Positions 9,203 to 17,243 of a DNA stretch of 62,830 nt are shown in pieces. Source of the DNA: Phycisphaeraceae bacterium (GTDB taxonomy: Bacteria > Planctomycetota > Phycisphaerae > Phycisphaerales > Phycisphaeraceae). The position numbers and the translations under genes are program-made. Position 1 is the first letter of the stretch, and the number at the start of each line of letters is the position of its first letter. The stretch is from NCBI GenBank assembly GCA_029260655.1, contig JAJDCU010000017.1:1-62830 (forward strand), written 5' to 3'. The notes under the pieces were generated by a model, which saw only the letters and a list, made by a program, of their open reading frames with translations, was not told the DNA's origin and searched no databases.

Positions 9203-9655
9203 CTACGCAGCGTTTTGAGTGCCTTCGTCTGGTTCGACGGACGCATCGGGCTCGACGGACGTGTCGGTCTCAACGGACACATCAGGCTTGGCGGACGCGT
9301 CGGGGTCACCGATCCAGTTAGCGGCCGGCCAGTCCCCCTCGGGCGAGGTGTTGCCGTGCTGGTTGATCTGGCACCTGCGGATGCCCTGGCCGTTGACTTT
9401 CATCAGGGCCTTGTCGATCAGATCGCGCATCAGCCCGTCGTGGCTCTCGGTGTTGCCGAAGCAGACCCGTATTTCGCAGGACTTGCTGGGCATTTTGATG
9501 CCCAGGACCGCCGCGACGATCGTTTCGCCGTCACGCGCCAACAGGCTGACCTGTGGGTCGACCGACTCGGCCTTGGCGTCACAACCGACCGTCTTGGCGA
9601 AGTCGACCGCAGACTGCAATTCCTCGGGGCGTAGCTGTGAGATGACCACCGGCAT
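9203..9655 (-). CDS. Hypothetical protein with repetitive acidic tail
   Basis: I do not recognise this 150-residue protein. The first 110 residues form a plausible small alpha/beta domain (start MPVVISQLRPEEL, then SLLARDGETIVAAVLGI) vaguely like half of a GNAT acetyltransferase, but no acetyl-CoA motif is visible. The C-terminus is an imperfect six-residue repeat of the type D-x-S-V-E-P, coded by an 18-base tandem repeat near 9219-9310, so it is probably disordered. The gene is transcribed with, but not tightly linked to, the kinase downstream. Confidence 0.65.
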   Translation of the reverse strand: MPVVISQLRPEELQSAVDFAKTVGCDAKAESVDPQVSLLARDGETIVAAVLGIKMPSKSCEIRVCFGNTESHDGLMRDLIDKALMKVNGQGIRRCQINQHGNTSPEGDWPAANWIGDPDASAKPDVSVETDTSVEPDASVEPDEGTQNAA

Positions 9656-9745
9656 GGCGCGATTCCTGGCGGATACACGGGACGGAAAGCCCGTCCTCTA
9701 AGCAGGCTATCGGCCATTACCGGGCGGGGGTTTGGGGCGAGTACG

Positions 9746-12616
9746 TCAGGTCAGCCCAAGCGCCTGGGCGTCACGGTCCGATAGCATCCCGCCGTCGCTG
9801 CGCTGTTTGACCGTCCCGTCGCGCTTCCACGACCGCTCGCAACGGGGCTCGCTGCGCAGGTCGTCGACCGTCACGGTTTGGACCGAGTCATCGAACGCGA
9901 ACCGGCTGACGCCGCAGAGGTCGGCCAGGTCGGCTAGGTCGAACGACGCACACGCGACATCTTTGATCGCCGGGACACGCACGCCGCAATCAAGGGGGTT
10001 ATCGATCCCCTGCGCCTGACGCGCCTCTTCGATCGACTTTAGCCAGGTGTCGCGGGCTTGCATCAATGCGCCCCAATCCTCGCTGACCGGGATCTGCCGC
10101 ATGCAGTCCACATCCTGAAACGGCAGCAGGTGTACGCAGTCATCCCCGTTGCCCGTCAGCGCACGCCAGGCCTCGTCGGCGGTGTGCGGTAACAGCGGCG
10201 CGAGCAGGCGGATCAATACGGTCGCGGCGCGGTAGAGCGTGGACTGAGTCCTGTGTCGGCGCGGGCTGTCGGGCGCGTCGCAGTACAGCCGGTCTTTCAG
10301 GGCCGTGAGGTACACGGAGCTGAGCGTGTCGTTGCAGAAGTTAAATAGCGCCTCGTGAGCCTTGCGGTATTGGAAGCCGTCGTACGCCGCCAAAACGGTA
10401 TCCGACACCTTTGTCAGCTCGCGGGTCATCCAGGCGTCGATGCTGGTGGCGTCGGCGTCCTCGAAGTGGACTTTCTCCTGCTTGAAGTTGAAGCCGTCGA
10501 GGTTGCTCAAGAGGAACCGGATCGTGTTGCGGACCTTGCGGTACTCTTCGCCGGCGAGGCGGAAGTATTCGGGGTCGACCTTGATGTCGTTGTCGCTGTT
10601 CAGCGAACTGACCCACCAGCGGCAGACATCCGCGCCGTAGTCTTTCAAGAGTACGTCCACATCCAGCGCGTTGCCGCCGGACTTGGACATCTTTCGGCCT
10701 TCACGATCGACCATGAACCCGTGGGTTAGCACCGAGGTGAACGGCGGCTTGCCCTGTGATCCCAGGCAAGGCAAAAGCGAGAGCTGGAACCACCCGCGGT
10801 GCTGGTCGGAGCCTTCGAGATAGAGATCGGTGACGGTCGGGGCATCGTCCGGCTTCGCAAGCCCGCGCTGGCGGATCACAGCGTTCCAACTTGAGCCGGA
10901 CTCGAACCAGACGTCGAAGATGTCGGCCCCGGGAACGAGCTTGCTAAGGTCGCATGACTTGGCCCATGGGGGCGCGTCCGTGTCGCCGGCGGGGTCGTAA
11001 TGCTGCAGCAGGTCTTGCGGGGGGGCGAGGAACCAGGCGTCGCTGCCCTTCTCACGAAACAGCTTGGCGACAGCGAGAACGCTGGCGGGTGTGAGCAGGG
11101 GTTCGCCTTCGACACCTTCCGGAGGATAGAACGCCGGGATCGGCAGGCCCCAGGCGCGCTGGCGGCTCAGGCACCAGTCCGGGCGCGATTCGAGCATCCC
11201 GCGCATCCGCTTTCGGCCCCATTCGGGAAAGAAGCGGATGTCGTTGGCCGTGACGTCAAGCGCTCGTTGGCGCATGGCGCCGCCGGAGGATCCCCCCGAC
11301 GACGATCCTACGGCCGATCCCCCGGCAGAGCCGGGGGCTGAGGGGACGGAAAAAGACTTGTTGACGTCCACAAACCACTGCTCGGTTGCGCGGAAGATCA
11401 CCGGGCTCTTGCCCCGCCAGTCGTGGGGGTAGCTGTGGGTGAACTGCTCGGCGTGGAAGAGGTGCCCGCTCTCTCGCAGTTTTTCGACGACAAGGTCGTT
11501 GGCTTTCCACACGCTGACGCCTTGGAGCCAATCAGGGGCGGTGTCGTCGAACGTGCCGTCGTCTTTGACCGGGCAGTAGACATCGAGCCCTTCACGCAGG
11601 CCGGTCTGGTAATCGTCTACGCCGTGGCCGGGCGCGGTGTGGACCAGGCCTGTGCCGTCTTCGAGTGTGACATAGTCGGCGGCGACGACTTTGCTTGTGC
11701 GGTTGATGAAGGGGTGCTTGTATTCGAGGCCGACCAGTTCGCTGCCCTTGCAGGTTGTCTTAGGCTCGGCGTCGGTCTTGAGGACTTTCTTCGCCAACTC
11801 GACCGCGAGGATGAGGGTTTGGCCGTTGACTTCGTATTCGCCGTAGTCGTAGCGCTCATGGACCGCGACCGCGAGGTTGGCCGGGAGTGTCCAGGGCGTG
11901 GTGGTCCAGATCATCAGCGAGCCTTGGCCATCTACCCTATCAAACTTCACAAACACGCTCGTATCTTCCCGGTCGTAGTACTCCAGCTCCGCCTCGGCGA
12001 GCGCGGTCTGGTTTTCGATCGACCAGTGGACGGGCTTGAGCCCGCGGAAGACCACATCGCGCGAGACAAGGTCGGCGAAGACCTCAAGCACCGCGCCCTC
12101 GTAGCGCGGGTTCATGGTCAGGTACGGGTCTGCGTAGTCGGCGAGCGTCAGCAGCCGTTTCATCTGTCCGGTCTGGAGCTTGACGAATTTCTCAGCGTAG
12201 GTCTTGCACTTTCGGCGGACCTGGATCGGCTGCATGTCCTTGGCTTTGTCGCCCAGCTCCTGCATGACCTTGTGCTCGATCGGCAGGCCGTGGCAGTCCC
12301 AGCCCGGGACGTAGGGCACGTCGTACCCGGCCATGGTCTTGGTGCGCACGACGAAGTCCTTGAGGACTTTGTTCAGCAGGTGCCCCAGGTGGATCGACCC
12401 GTTGGCGTAGGGCGGGCCGTCGTGGAAGACGTAGGGCTTCTTAGAGCCGCCCTGCTCGCGGAGCTTTGGGTAGAGCCCGAGCTTGTCCCAGCGTTTGAGG
12501 CTGGCGGGCTCGTTCTGCACGAGGTTCGCCTTCATCGGGAACCCGGTCTTGGGCAGGTTCAGCGTCTTCTTGTAGGTCTTTTTGTCGGCCCGGGGGTCGG
12601 TCTGTTGGTCGCTCAT
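9746..12616 (-). CDS. ileS: Isoleucyl-tRNA synthetase
   Basis: IleRS charges tRNA-Ile and edits misactivated valine. The protein of about 956 residues has the class I signature HLGH (76-79) within GPPYANGSIHLGH and KMSKS near 642-646, plus the CP1 editing domain between them. ATG 12616 is chosen over the upstream TTG. Two oddities stand out. A Gly/Ser/Ala-rich insertion of about 27 residues (near 421-447, between WFVDVNKSF and MRQRALDV) is coded by a copy of an intergenic repeat. The C-terminal zinc knuckle is degenerate, with only one cysteine left in RCERSWKR. The gene is preceded by a leader peptide and terminator, so transcription attenuation is likely. Confidence 0.97.
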   Translation of the reverse strand: MSDQQTDPRADKKTYKKTLNLPKTGFPMKANLVQNEPASLKRWDKLGLYPKLREQGGSKKPYVFHDGPPYANGSIHLGHLLNKVLKDFVVRTKTMAGYDVPYVPGWDCHGLPIEHKVMQELGDKAKDMQPIQVRRKCKTYAEKFVKLQTGQMKRLLTLADYADPYLTMNPRYEGAVLEVFADLVSRDVVFRGLKPVHWSIENQTALAEAELEYYDREDTSVFVKFDRVDGQGSLMIWTTTPWTLPANLAVAVHERYDYGEYEVNGQTLILAVELAKKVLKTDAEPKTTCKGSELVGLEYKHPFINRTSKVVAADYVTLEDGTGLVHTAPGHGVDDYQTGLREGLDVYCPVKDDGTFDDTAPDWLQGVSVWKANDLVVEKLRESGHLFHAEQFTHSYPHDWRGKSPVIFRATEQWFVDVNKSFSVPSAPGSAGGSAVGSSSGGSSGGAMRQRALDVTANDIRFFPEWGRKRMRGMLESRPDWCLSRQRAWGLPIPAFYPPEGVEGEPLLTPASVLAVAKLFREKGSDAWFLAPPQDLLQHYDPAGDTDAPPWAKSCDLSKLVPGADIFDVWFESGSSWNAVIRQRGLAKPDDAPTVTDLYLEGSDQHRGWFQLSLLPCLGSQGKPPFTSVLTHGFMVDREGRKMSKSGGNALDVDVLLKDYGADVCRWWVSSLNSDNDIKVDPEYFRLAGEEYRKVRNTIRFLLSNLDGFNFKQEKVHFEDADATSIDAWMTRELTKVSDTVLAAYDGFQYRKAHEALFNFCNDTLSSVYLTALKDRLYCDAPDSPRRHRTQSTLYRAATVLIRLLAPLLPHTADEAWRALTGNGDDCVHLLPFQDVDCMRQIPVSEDWGALMQARDTWLKSIEEARQAQGIDNPLDCGVRVPAIKDVACASFDLADLADLCGVSRFAFDDSVQTVTVDDLRSEPRCERSWKRDGTVKQRSDGGMLSDRDAQALGLT
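11319..11347. repeat. Repeat arm inserted in frame inside ileS
   Basis: The sequence TCCCCCGGCAGAGCCGGGGG and its extension CTGAGGGGA match, with one or two changes, the right arm of the intergenic inverted repeat at 27657-27684. On the coding strand it encodes PSAPGSAGG within the linker-like insertion of IleRS. The element is itself a palindrome around CCCCCGGC/GCCGGGGG. Confidence 0.8.
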
Positions 12617-12636
12617 GGCTGTCTCTTGTGTCAACG

Positions 12637-12664
12637 AAAAAAGCCCCGCCTTTTCGGCAGGGCT
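12637..12664 (-). terminator. Attenuator terminator in the ileS leader
   Basis: Read on the minus strand, AGCCCTGCC (12664-12656) pairs with GGCGGGGCT (12650-12642) as nine pairs with one G-U. The loop is GAAAA and a run of six T follows. It ends 20 bases before the ileS start codon and 32 bases after the leader-peptide stop, which is the position of an attenuator rather than of an ordinary gene-end terminator. Its 5' arm can also pair with 12690-12695. Confidence 0.85.
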
Positions 12665-12695
12665 CTTGGGATTGATCGTGTGGGGATCGCCTGCC

Positions 12696-12758
12696 CTACC
12701 GGGTTCCGGGAGAGTGAATGAGGGTTATGGCGATGCTAATGGGCAATTCGGCGCTCAT
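12696..12758 (-). CDS. Isoleucine-rich leader peptide controlling ileS
   Basis: A 20-codon frame reads MSAELPISIAITLIHSPGTR and ends in TAG. Four isoleucine codons (ATT, ATC, ATA, ATT) fall within eight codons, using all three Ile codons. The start codon lies 11 bases after a perfect TATAAT, so the message would be almost leaderless, and no ribosome binding site is seen. The stop is followed by two alternative RNA pairings. ATCGCC at 12734-12729, inside the Ile codons, pairs with GGCGAT at 12691-12686. GGCAGG at 12695-12690 pairs with CCTGCC at 12661-12656 in the terminator arm. These two overlap and exclude each other. A ribosome waiting for Ile-tRNA would free the second pairing and allow ileS transcription. 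This is inference from classical attenuation. Confidence 0.75.
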   Translation of the reverse strand: MSAELPISIAITLIHSPGTR

Positions 12759-12768
12759 GTTGGTTGGC

Positions 12769-12774
12769 ATTATA
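12769..12774 (-). promoter_or_regulatory. -10 box for the ileS leader
   Basis: A perfect TATAAT reads on the minus strand (12774 to 12769). The hexamer 17 bases upstream (TTCCGC) is a poor -35. Expected initiation near 12760 leaves almost no untranslated sequence before the leader-peptide ATG. Confidence 0.6.
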
Positions 12775-12957
12775 CGCCTATTGTCGGTTGTGCGGAAGTC
12801 GGGCTTGAGCGGCGGCGAACGGATGAAGAATCAAGCCCGATCACCCCGGCGCGGATAAGGGGGAGTTGGGACAGTATGGGCGTCGGGGAAGCATGGGGGC
12901 TTTTCGGAATGCGTCTAAGAGGTCTGCGGCGTGTACGGCCAGAAGATTTTCAACCCT

Positions 12958-14337
12958 TCACGCGCCTGCTTCGGCGTGGTCTTGTTCCTGCATGTTTTTG
13001 GGGATGTTCAGTTCTTCGAGTTTTCGGTAGAGGCTGGAGACCCCGATCTCCAGGTGCTTGGCGGTCTCGGCCTTGTCGTAGTGGTGTTGGCGGAGGCTGT
13101 AGATGATGTGGTGCCGTTCGAACTGGCGCATGGATTCCTTGAGGCTTTCGGCGTCGTCGTGTGTGAGGCCCGGGATGGCGAAGGGGAGGTCTTCGGTTTC
13201 GACGTGGCGGTCTTCAGCGAAGATGACGGCCCGCTCGATGACGTTCTCCAGCTCGCGGACGTTGCCCCGCCATTCATGCGAGAGCATGGCCCGCATCGCG
13301 TCGTTGGTGATCCCCAGCACGTTCTTGTTCATCTGCTTGGTGTATTTATCGAGGAAGTGGTGGACGAGCGCGGGGATGTCTTCCTTGCGTTGGCGCAGGG
13401 GGGGCAGTTCGAGCTTGACGACATCCAGGCGGTAGAGCAGGTCCTCGCGGAAGCCGCCGTCTTCGACCATCTTTTTGAGGTCCTGATTGGAGGCGGCGAC
13501 GATGCGGACATCGACGGGCCTTGGCTGGGTATCGCCGACGGGGACGACGACGCGCTGTTCAAGGGCGCGCAGCAGCGAGCTCTGGACGCTCAGCGGGAGG
13601 GTCGAAATCTCATCGAGGAACAGCGTGCCGTGGTTGGCGGCTTCGAAGTAGCCCTTCTTGTCCCGGATCGCGCCGGTGAAGGCGCCTCGTCGGTAGCCGA
13701 ACAGCTCGGACTCGATCAGGCTGTCCGGGATCGCGCCGCAGTTGACAGCGATGAAAGGCTTTTCGCGAGTGATGCCGTTGTAGTGGACGGCCCGGGCGAA
13801 CAGCTCCTTGCCCGTGCCGGATTCCCCGACGATCAGGACACTGGTCTTGACGGTCGCCAGTTTTTTGACCGTGTCAAAGAGCCTGGTCATGTTCAGCGCA
13901 TCGCCGACGAGGTTGTGGAAGGTGCTGTCCCGGGCGAGCTGCTCGGTCATGACCTTTCGGGTCTGTGTCAGGTCGCTGTACTCTAAGGTGCGTTCGACCT
14001 TCAGGAGGACATCGTCGAAGTTGACGGGTTTGAGCAGGTAGTCGTGTGCGCCTGCGCGCATGGCGGCGACTGCGCTCTCGACCGTGCCGTAGGCCGTGAT
14101 GATGATGATCGGCGTCTGAGGGGCGGTCTGCTGGAGCTTGCCGATCAGCTCCATCCCGTCCATGTTGGGCATGCGGATATCGGTGATGACCAGGTCGGCC
14201 GGCTGCTTGAGGATCAGGTCGTAGGCCTCCTTGCCGTCGCCGGCCTGGAAGACCTGGTAACCCTCGTCTGTCAGCAGTTCGGCCAGGGATTGGCGTAGGA
14301 CCTGCTCATCTTCGACTATGAGGACGGATTTTGACAT
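12958..14337 (-). CDS. NtrC-family sigma-54-dependent response regulator (ahbC operon)
   Basis: The 459-residue activator has a receiver domain with Asp53 (ITDIRMP), an AAA+ domain with Walker A GESGTGKE (170-177) and an intact GAFTGA loop (217-222), and a C-terminal Fis-type helix-turn-helix (KAETAKHLEIGVSSLYRKLE). ATG 14337 has AGGTG five bases upstream; in-frame sequence further upstream is inside the intergenic junction. It lies only seven bases behind ahbC, so the two are co-transcribed, and no kinase is adjacent. The three sigma-54-type promoters 5-7 kb away in the cytochrome locus make that locus the best candidate regulon. That link is inferred. Confidence 0.95.
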   Translation of the reverse strand: MSKSVLIVEDEQVLRQSLAELLTDEGYQVFQAGDGKEAYDLILKQPADLVITDIRMPNMDGMELIGKLQQTAPQTPIIIITAYGTVESAVAAMRAGAHDYLLKPVNFDDVLLKVERTLEYSDLTQTRKVMTEQLARDSTFHNLVGDALNMTRLFDTVKKLATVKTSVLIVGESGTGKELFARAVHYNGITREKPFIAVNCGAIPDSLIESELFGYRRGAFTGAIRDKKGYFEAANHGTLFLDEISTLPLSVQSSLLRALEQRVVVPVGDTQPRPVDVRIVAASNQDLKKMVEDGGFREDLLYRLDVVKLELPPLRQRKEDIPALVHHFLDKYTKQMNKNVLGITNDAMRAMLSHEWRGNVRELENVIERAVIFAEDRHVETEDLPFAIPGLTHDDAESLKESMRQFERHHIIYSLRQHHYDKAETAKHLEIGVSSLYRKLEELNIPKNMQEQDHAEAGA

Positions 14338-14344
14338 TGTGCAC

Positions 14345-15622
14345 CTAGGTCGGCGTCTTGGCCGCATGATTGAGAGCGGGCGGAGTGCCTTTGTTCTCAT
14401 TATCGGGAATCTGAACGGGATCACCAGCGATTTCTTCGTCGGTGAGGTAGCAATAAGGGTCTGAGGCCCAGGGATCGCCGGTCATGGACTCGGCCCGGGC
14501 CCTGAGCCCGCCGCCGCAGGCGTTCTGGAACCGGCAGGTGGCGCATCGGCCTTTTAATAGCGGCAGGCGGTCCTTGAGCCCGGCCATGATGGGGTCGGAC
14601 GTGTCCTGCCAGATCTCGGAGAACTTGCGTTCCTTGACGTTGCCGAAGGTCCGGTACATGGAGAACTGGTCTGCGTGGACGTTGCCGTAGAAGTCGATAT
14701 TAGAGATCCCGACGCCCGAGGAGTTCTTCGCCCCGCCGTTCCAGGTGATCATGTCCAGGACCTGCTGGGCGCGTGGGTGGCCTTCCTTAAGCATCTTCAG
14801 GTACAGCGCCGGGCCGTCGCAGTGGTTGTCGACCATGAGGATCTCGACGCGCTTGCCGCGCTCGTTCATCTCGCGGGTGCGGTCAAAGATCGTCTCGACG
14901 GCCTGGCGGGTTTCCTTCTGGGTCAGGCTGATGAGGTTGCTGCCTCGGCCCGCCGGGCACAGGTGGTAGAAGCAGGCGCGGTTGATGTCTTCTTTCTCGA
15001 TCAGGTCGAATATTTCGTCGAGGTCCTTGGCGGTCTGGCGGGTTAAAGTAAGGCGCAGACCGACTTTCTGGTCGGCGTCGACGCAGTTGCGAAAGCCCCG
15101 CATCGCCTTATCAAAAGCCCCATCTTTGCCGCGAAACTCGTCGTGGATGGCGGGGGTCGCGCTGTCGAGGCTGATCCCGATGTAGGCGAACTTCAGGTCG
15201 TGCAGCCGCTTGGCGGTCTTCTCGTCGATGAGGGTGCCGTTGGTAGACAGCACGACGTGCAGGCCCAGCGATCGGCCGTACTCGGCGAGCTCCAGGACGT
15301 CAGGCCGGCTCAGCGGTTCGCCGCCGGAAAACAGCACCGCCGGAACCTGGAACGCCGCCAGGTCGTCCAGCACGGCCTTGCACTGCTCGGTAGACAGTTC
15401 GTTGGGGTAGCGCTTGGCCTCGGAGTCGGTGTAGCAGTGGACGCACTTGAGGTTGCAGGTGCGTGTGATGTTCCAGACGACGATCGGTCGGCGCTCCGCG
15501 GCGCTCTTGGCGACCGCCATCTTCTGGTGCTCGGGCGGGTCGATCTGGGTGATCGCTCGGCCGTAGCGGTGGGGGGTGCTGGGCGTCTCCAACCCGCCAT
15601 ACAGGACGCTCACATCGATCAT
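14345..15622 (-). CDS. ahbC: AhbC-like radical SAM/SPASM protein (siroheme-dependent haem synthesis)
   Basis: This 425-residue enzyme resembles AhbC, the 12,18-didecarboxysiroheme deacetylase of the alternative haem pathway, and the related NirJ of haem d1 synthesis. It has the N-terminus MIDVSVLYGG...RYGR typical of this group, a radical-SAM cluster motif CNLKCVHC (Cys56, Cys60, Cys63), an FYGNVHADQF segment, TFGNVKERKFSEIW, and a C-terminal auxiliary cluster region GRCATCRFQNACGG. AGGAG lies eight bases before the ATG. No other ahb gene is in the window. Being co-transcribed with a sigma-54 activator and close to a multihaem locus, it fits haem supply for cytochromes. NirJ remains an alternative. 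Confidence 0.82.
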   Translation of the reverse strand: MIDVSVLYGGLETPSTPHRYGRAITQIDPPEHQKMAVAKSAAERRPIVVWNITRTCNLKCVHCYTDSEAKRYPNELSTEQCKAVLDDLAAFQVPAVLFSGGEPLSRPDVLELAEYGRSLGLHVVLSTNGTLIDEKTAKRLHDLKFAYIGISLDSATPAIHDEFRGKDGAFDKAMRGFRNCVDADQKVGLRLTLTRQTAKDLDEIFDLIEKEDINRACFYHLCPAGRGSNLISLTQKETRQAVETIFDRTREMNERGKRVEILMVDNHCDGPALYLKMLKEGHPRAQQVLDMITWNGGAKNSSGVGISNIDFYGNVHADQFSMYRTFGNVKERKFSEIWQDTSDPIMAGLKDRLPLLKGRCATCRFQNACGGGLRARAESMTGDPWASDPYCYLTDEEIAGDPVQIPDNENKGTPPALNHAAKTPT

Positions 15623-15696
15623 GTTCTAACTCCTATTCGTGTTGGCCTACAGGGCCTGGCGGGGTACGGATCGCACCGTCCCCATCAGGATTATCT

Positions 15697-15712
15697 AACA
15701 AACCGCGTGCCT
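15697..15712 (-). promoter_or_regulatory. Weak sigma-54-like promoter upstream of ahbC
   Basis: On the minus strand AGGCACGCGGTTTGTT aligns to the consensus TGGCACG-N4-TTGCW with the GG element and spacing intact, but the -12 GC is GT. It would place initiation near 15686, about 64 bases before ahbC. It is a weaker match than the three sites in the cytochrome locus. Confidence 0.4.
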
Positions 15713-15744
15713 AAGCGACAGCCCGGGCCGGGATTGGAGTATAG

Positions 15745-15900
15745 CTTAGGGTTCATGCTGATCGGGCGGAGGAACCGGCGGGGCCCTGCCAGGACGGCCA
15801 GACCAAGACCGAGGTCCTGCGTATGGTCCTCGGCTTCAAGCCGGCGCTGATCTCACACCTGGTGCTGGATGCAAAGACCGCACGGGAGTTGGCCGCTTAA
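15745..15900 (+). pseudogene. Open gene-like remnant without a start codon
   Basis: A protein-like frame ends QTKTEVLRMVLGFKPALISH...ARELAA and a TAA at 15898-15900. It is preceded by a stop at 15742 and contains only one internal ATG. Codon use in the last 40 codons looks coding. I cannot name the family; it may be the tail of a lost gene. The remaining gap from 15623 to 16024 holds the ahbC promoter region and nothing else I recognise. Confidence 0.3.
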
Positions 15901-16024
15901 CACGGGAGGCGGTAACTAGACATGCTGAATTGGATTAAGGCTTAAGGGATATCCGAAGATCCATCAAAACCTGTATGCTTCCTGACGGAGCAAGCGCCCC
16001 AACAGCGCATCAGGAGGTGTACAC

Positions 16025-17035
16025 ATGGATTACTCACCGTCCCCGGACCGCTACGACGCGATGACCTACAACCGTTGCGGGCGAAGCGGCCTGAGGCTCC
16101 CGGCGATCTCGCTGGGGCTGTGGCACAACTTCGGCGGGGTCGATCCGTTCGACACCGCGCAGGCGATGATCCACCGCGCATTCGACCTGGGCATCACGCA
16201 CTTCGACCTCGCTAACAACTACGGCCCACCGCCGGGCTCCGCGGAACTGACTTTCGCCAAAGTCATGCGCCACGGGCTGGACAGCCACCGCGACGAGTTG
16301 GTGATCTCAACCAAGGCCGGCTGGGGCATGTGGCCCGGGCCCTATGGTGACTGGGGCTCGCGCAAGTATCTGCTGGCCAGCCTGGATCAGAGCCTTTCGC
16401 GGCTGGGGCTTGATTACGTCGACATCTACTACCACCACCGGCCCGATCCAGACACGCCGCTGGAAGAAACGCTGGGGGCACTCGATCAGGCTGTGCGATC
16501 GGGCAAGGCGTTGTACGTCGGCATCTCCCAGTACAACCCCGAGCAGACCCGCCAGGCCTCGGACATCCTCCGCGCGTTGGGCACACCTTGTCTGATCCAT
16601 CAACCGTCGTATAGCATGTTCGATCGCTGGGTCGAGGACGGGCTGCTGGGCGAGCTTGAACAGCAAGGCCTCGGCGGGATCGTCTTCTGCCCGCTGGCGC
16701 AGGGGATGTTGACGGACAAGTACCTCGCCGGCATTCCCAAGGGTTCACGCGCCGACAAGCCCCACGGTTTTCTTAATCGCGACACCATCACCGCCGAGAA
16801 GCTGACCAAGATCCAGGCGCTCAACGAGCTGGCCAAACAGCGCGGTCAGAGTCTTGCGCAAATGGCGCTCGCCTGGGTGCTGCGCCAGCCGGCTGTCACG
16901 TCGGCGCTGATCGGCGCAAGCCGGGTCGAGCAGATCGACGACTGCGTCGCGGCGCTTCAGAACACGGGCTTTACCCCCGACGAATTGCAAGCGATCGAGC
17001 ACATCCTCGCAGGGGCCACATCCGTCAGCGCCTGA
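16025..17035 (+). CDS. Aldo/keto reductase (YghZ/Gpr-like)
   Basis: The 336-residue protein is an NADPH-dependent aldo/keto reductase of the group that includes E. coli L-glyceraldehyde-3-phosphate reductase YghZ. The catalytic tetrad is visible: Asp61 and Tyr67 in FDLANNYGPP, Lys97 in ISTKAGWGMW, and His137/138 in YYHHRPD. The C-terminal cofactor motif SALIGASRVEQI is present. The WGMWPGPYGDWGSRKYL stretch is characteristic of the YghZ subgroup. A near-perfect ribosome binding site, AGGAGGTG, lies five bases before the ATG, suggesting strong expression. The physiological substrate cannot be read from context. Confidence 0.92.
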   Translation: MDYSPSPDRYDAMTYNRCGRSGLRLPAISLGLWHNFGGVDPFDTAQAMIHRAFDLGITHFDLANNYGPPPGSAELTFAKVMRHGLDSHRDELVISTKAGWGMWPGPYGDWGSRKYLLASLDQSLSRLGLDYVDIYYHHRPDPDTPLEETLGALDQAVRSGKALYVGISQYNPEQTRQASDILRALGTPCLIHQPSYSMFDRWVEDGLLGELEQQGLGGIVFCPLAQGMLTDKYLAGIPKGSRADKPHGFLNRDTITAEKLTKIQALNELAKQRGQSLAQMALAWVLRQPAVTSALIGASRVEQIDDCVAALQNTGFTPDELQAIEHILAGATSVSA

Positions 17036-17243
17036 ATCATTATATGGGGATTGAGAACCATCTCGCGGTCCAGGCGTAAAGGAATATGGGGACACCGTCC
17101 GCTGAGGCGTCCGCCCCGGTGTCAAAGCCCGCCTGATCCTCCAATAATGGCGAAGTCTGTGCCGTTTAGTTGAGCCGTTGCCGCTGCCGTGTAAAGTAAT
17201 GGCAGAGATATTCCTTCAAGTCGCTGATCAATAGGAGCAGACC

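Noticed and set aside
11423-12721. 432-codon open frame opposite ileS
   Set aside because: Shadow of ileS; composition is the reverse complement of a synthetase and the frame ignores the attenuator region.
12640-12957. T-box riboswitch before ileS
   Set aside because: No T-box core of the type TGGNACCGCG and no specifier stem; the leader-peptide model explains the terminator better.
17200-17240. Sigma-54 promoter before the secreted protein at 17244
   Set aside because: TGGCAGAGATATTCCT lacks the -12 GC and has several other mismatches.
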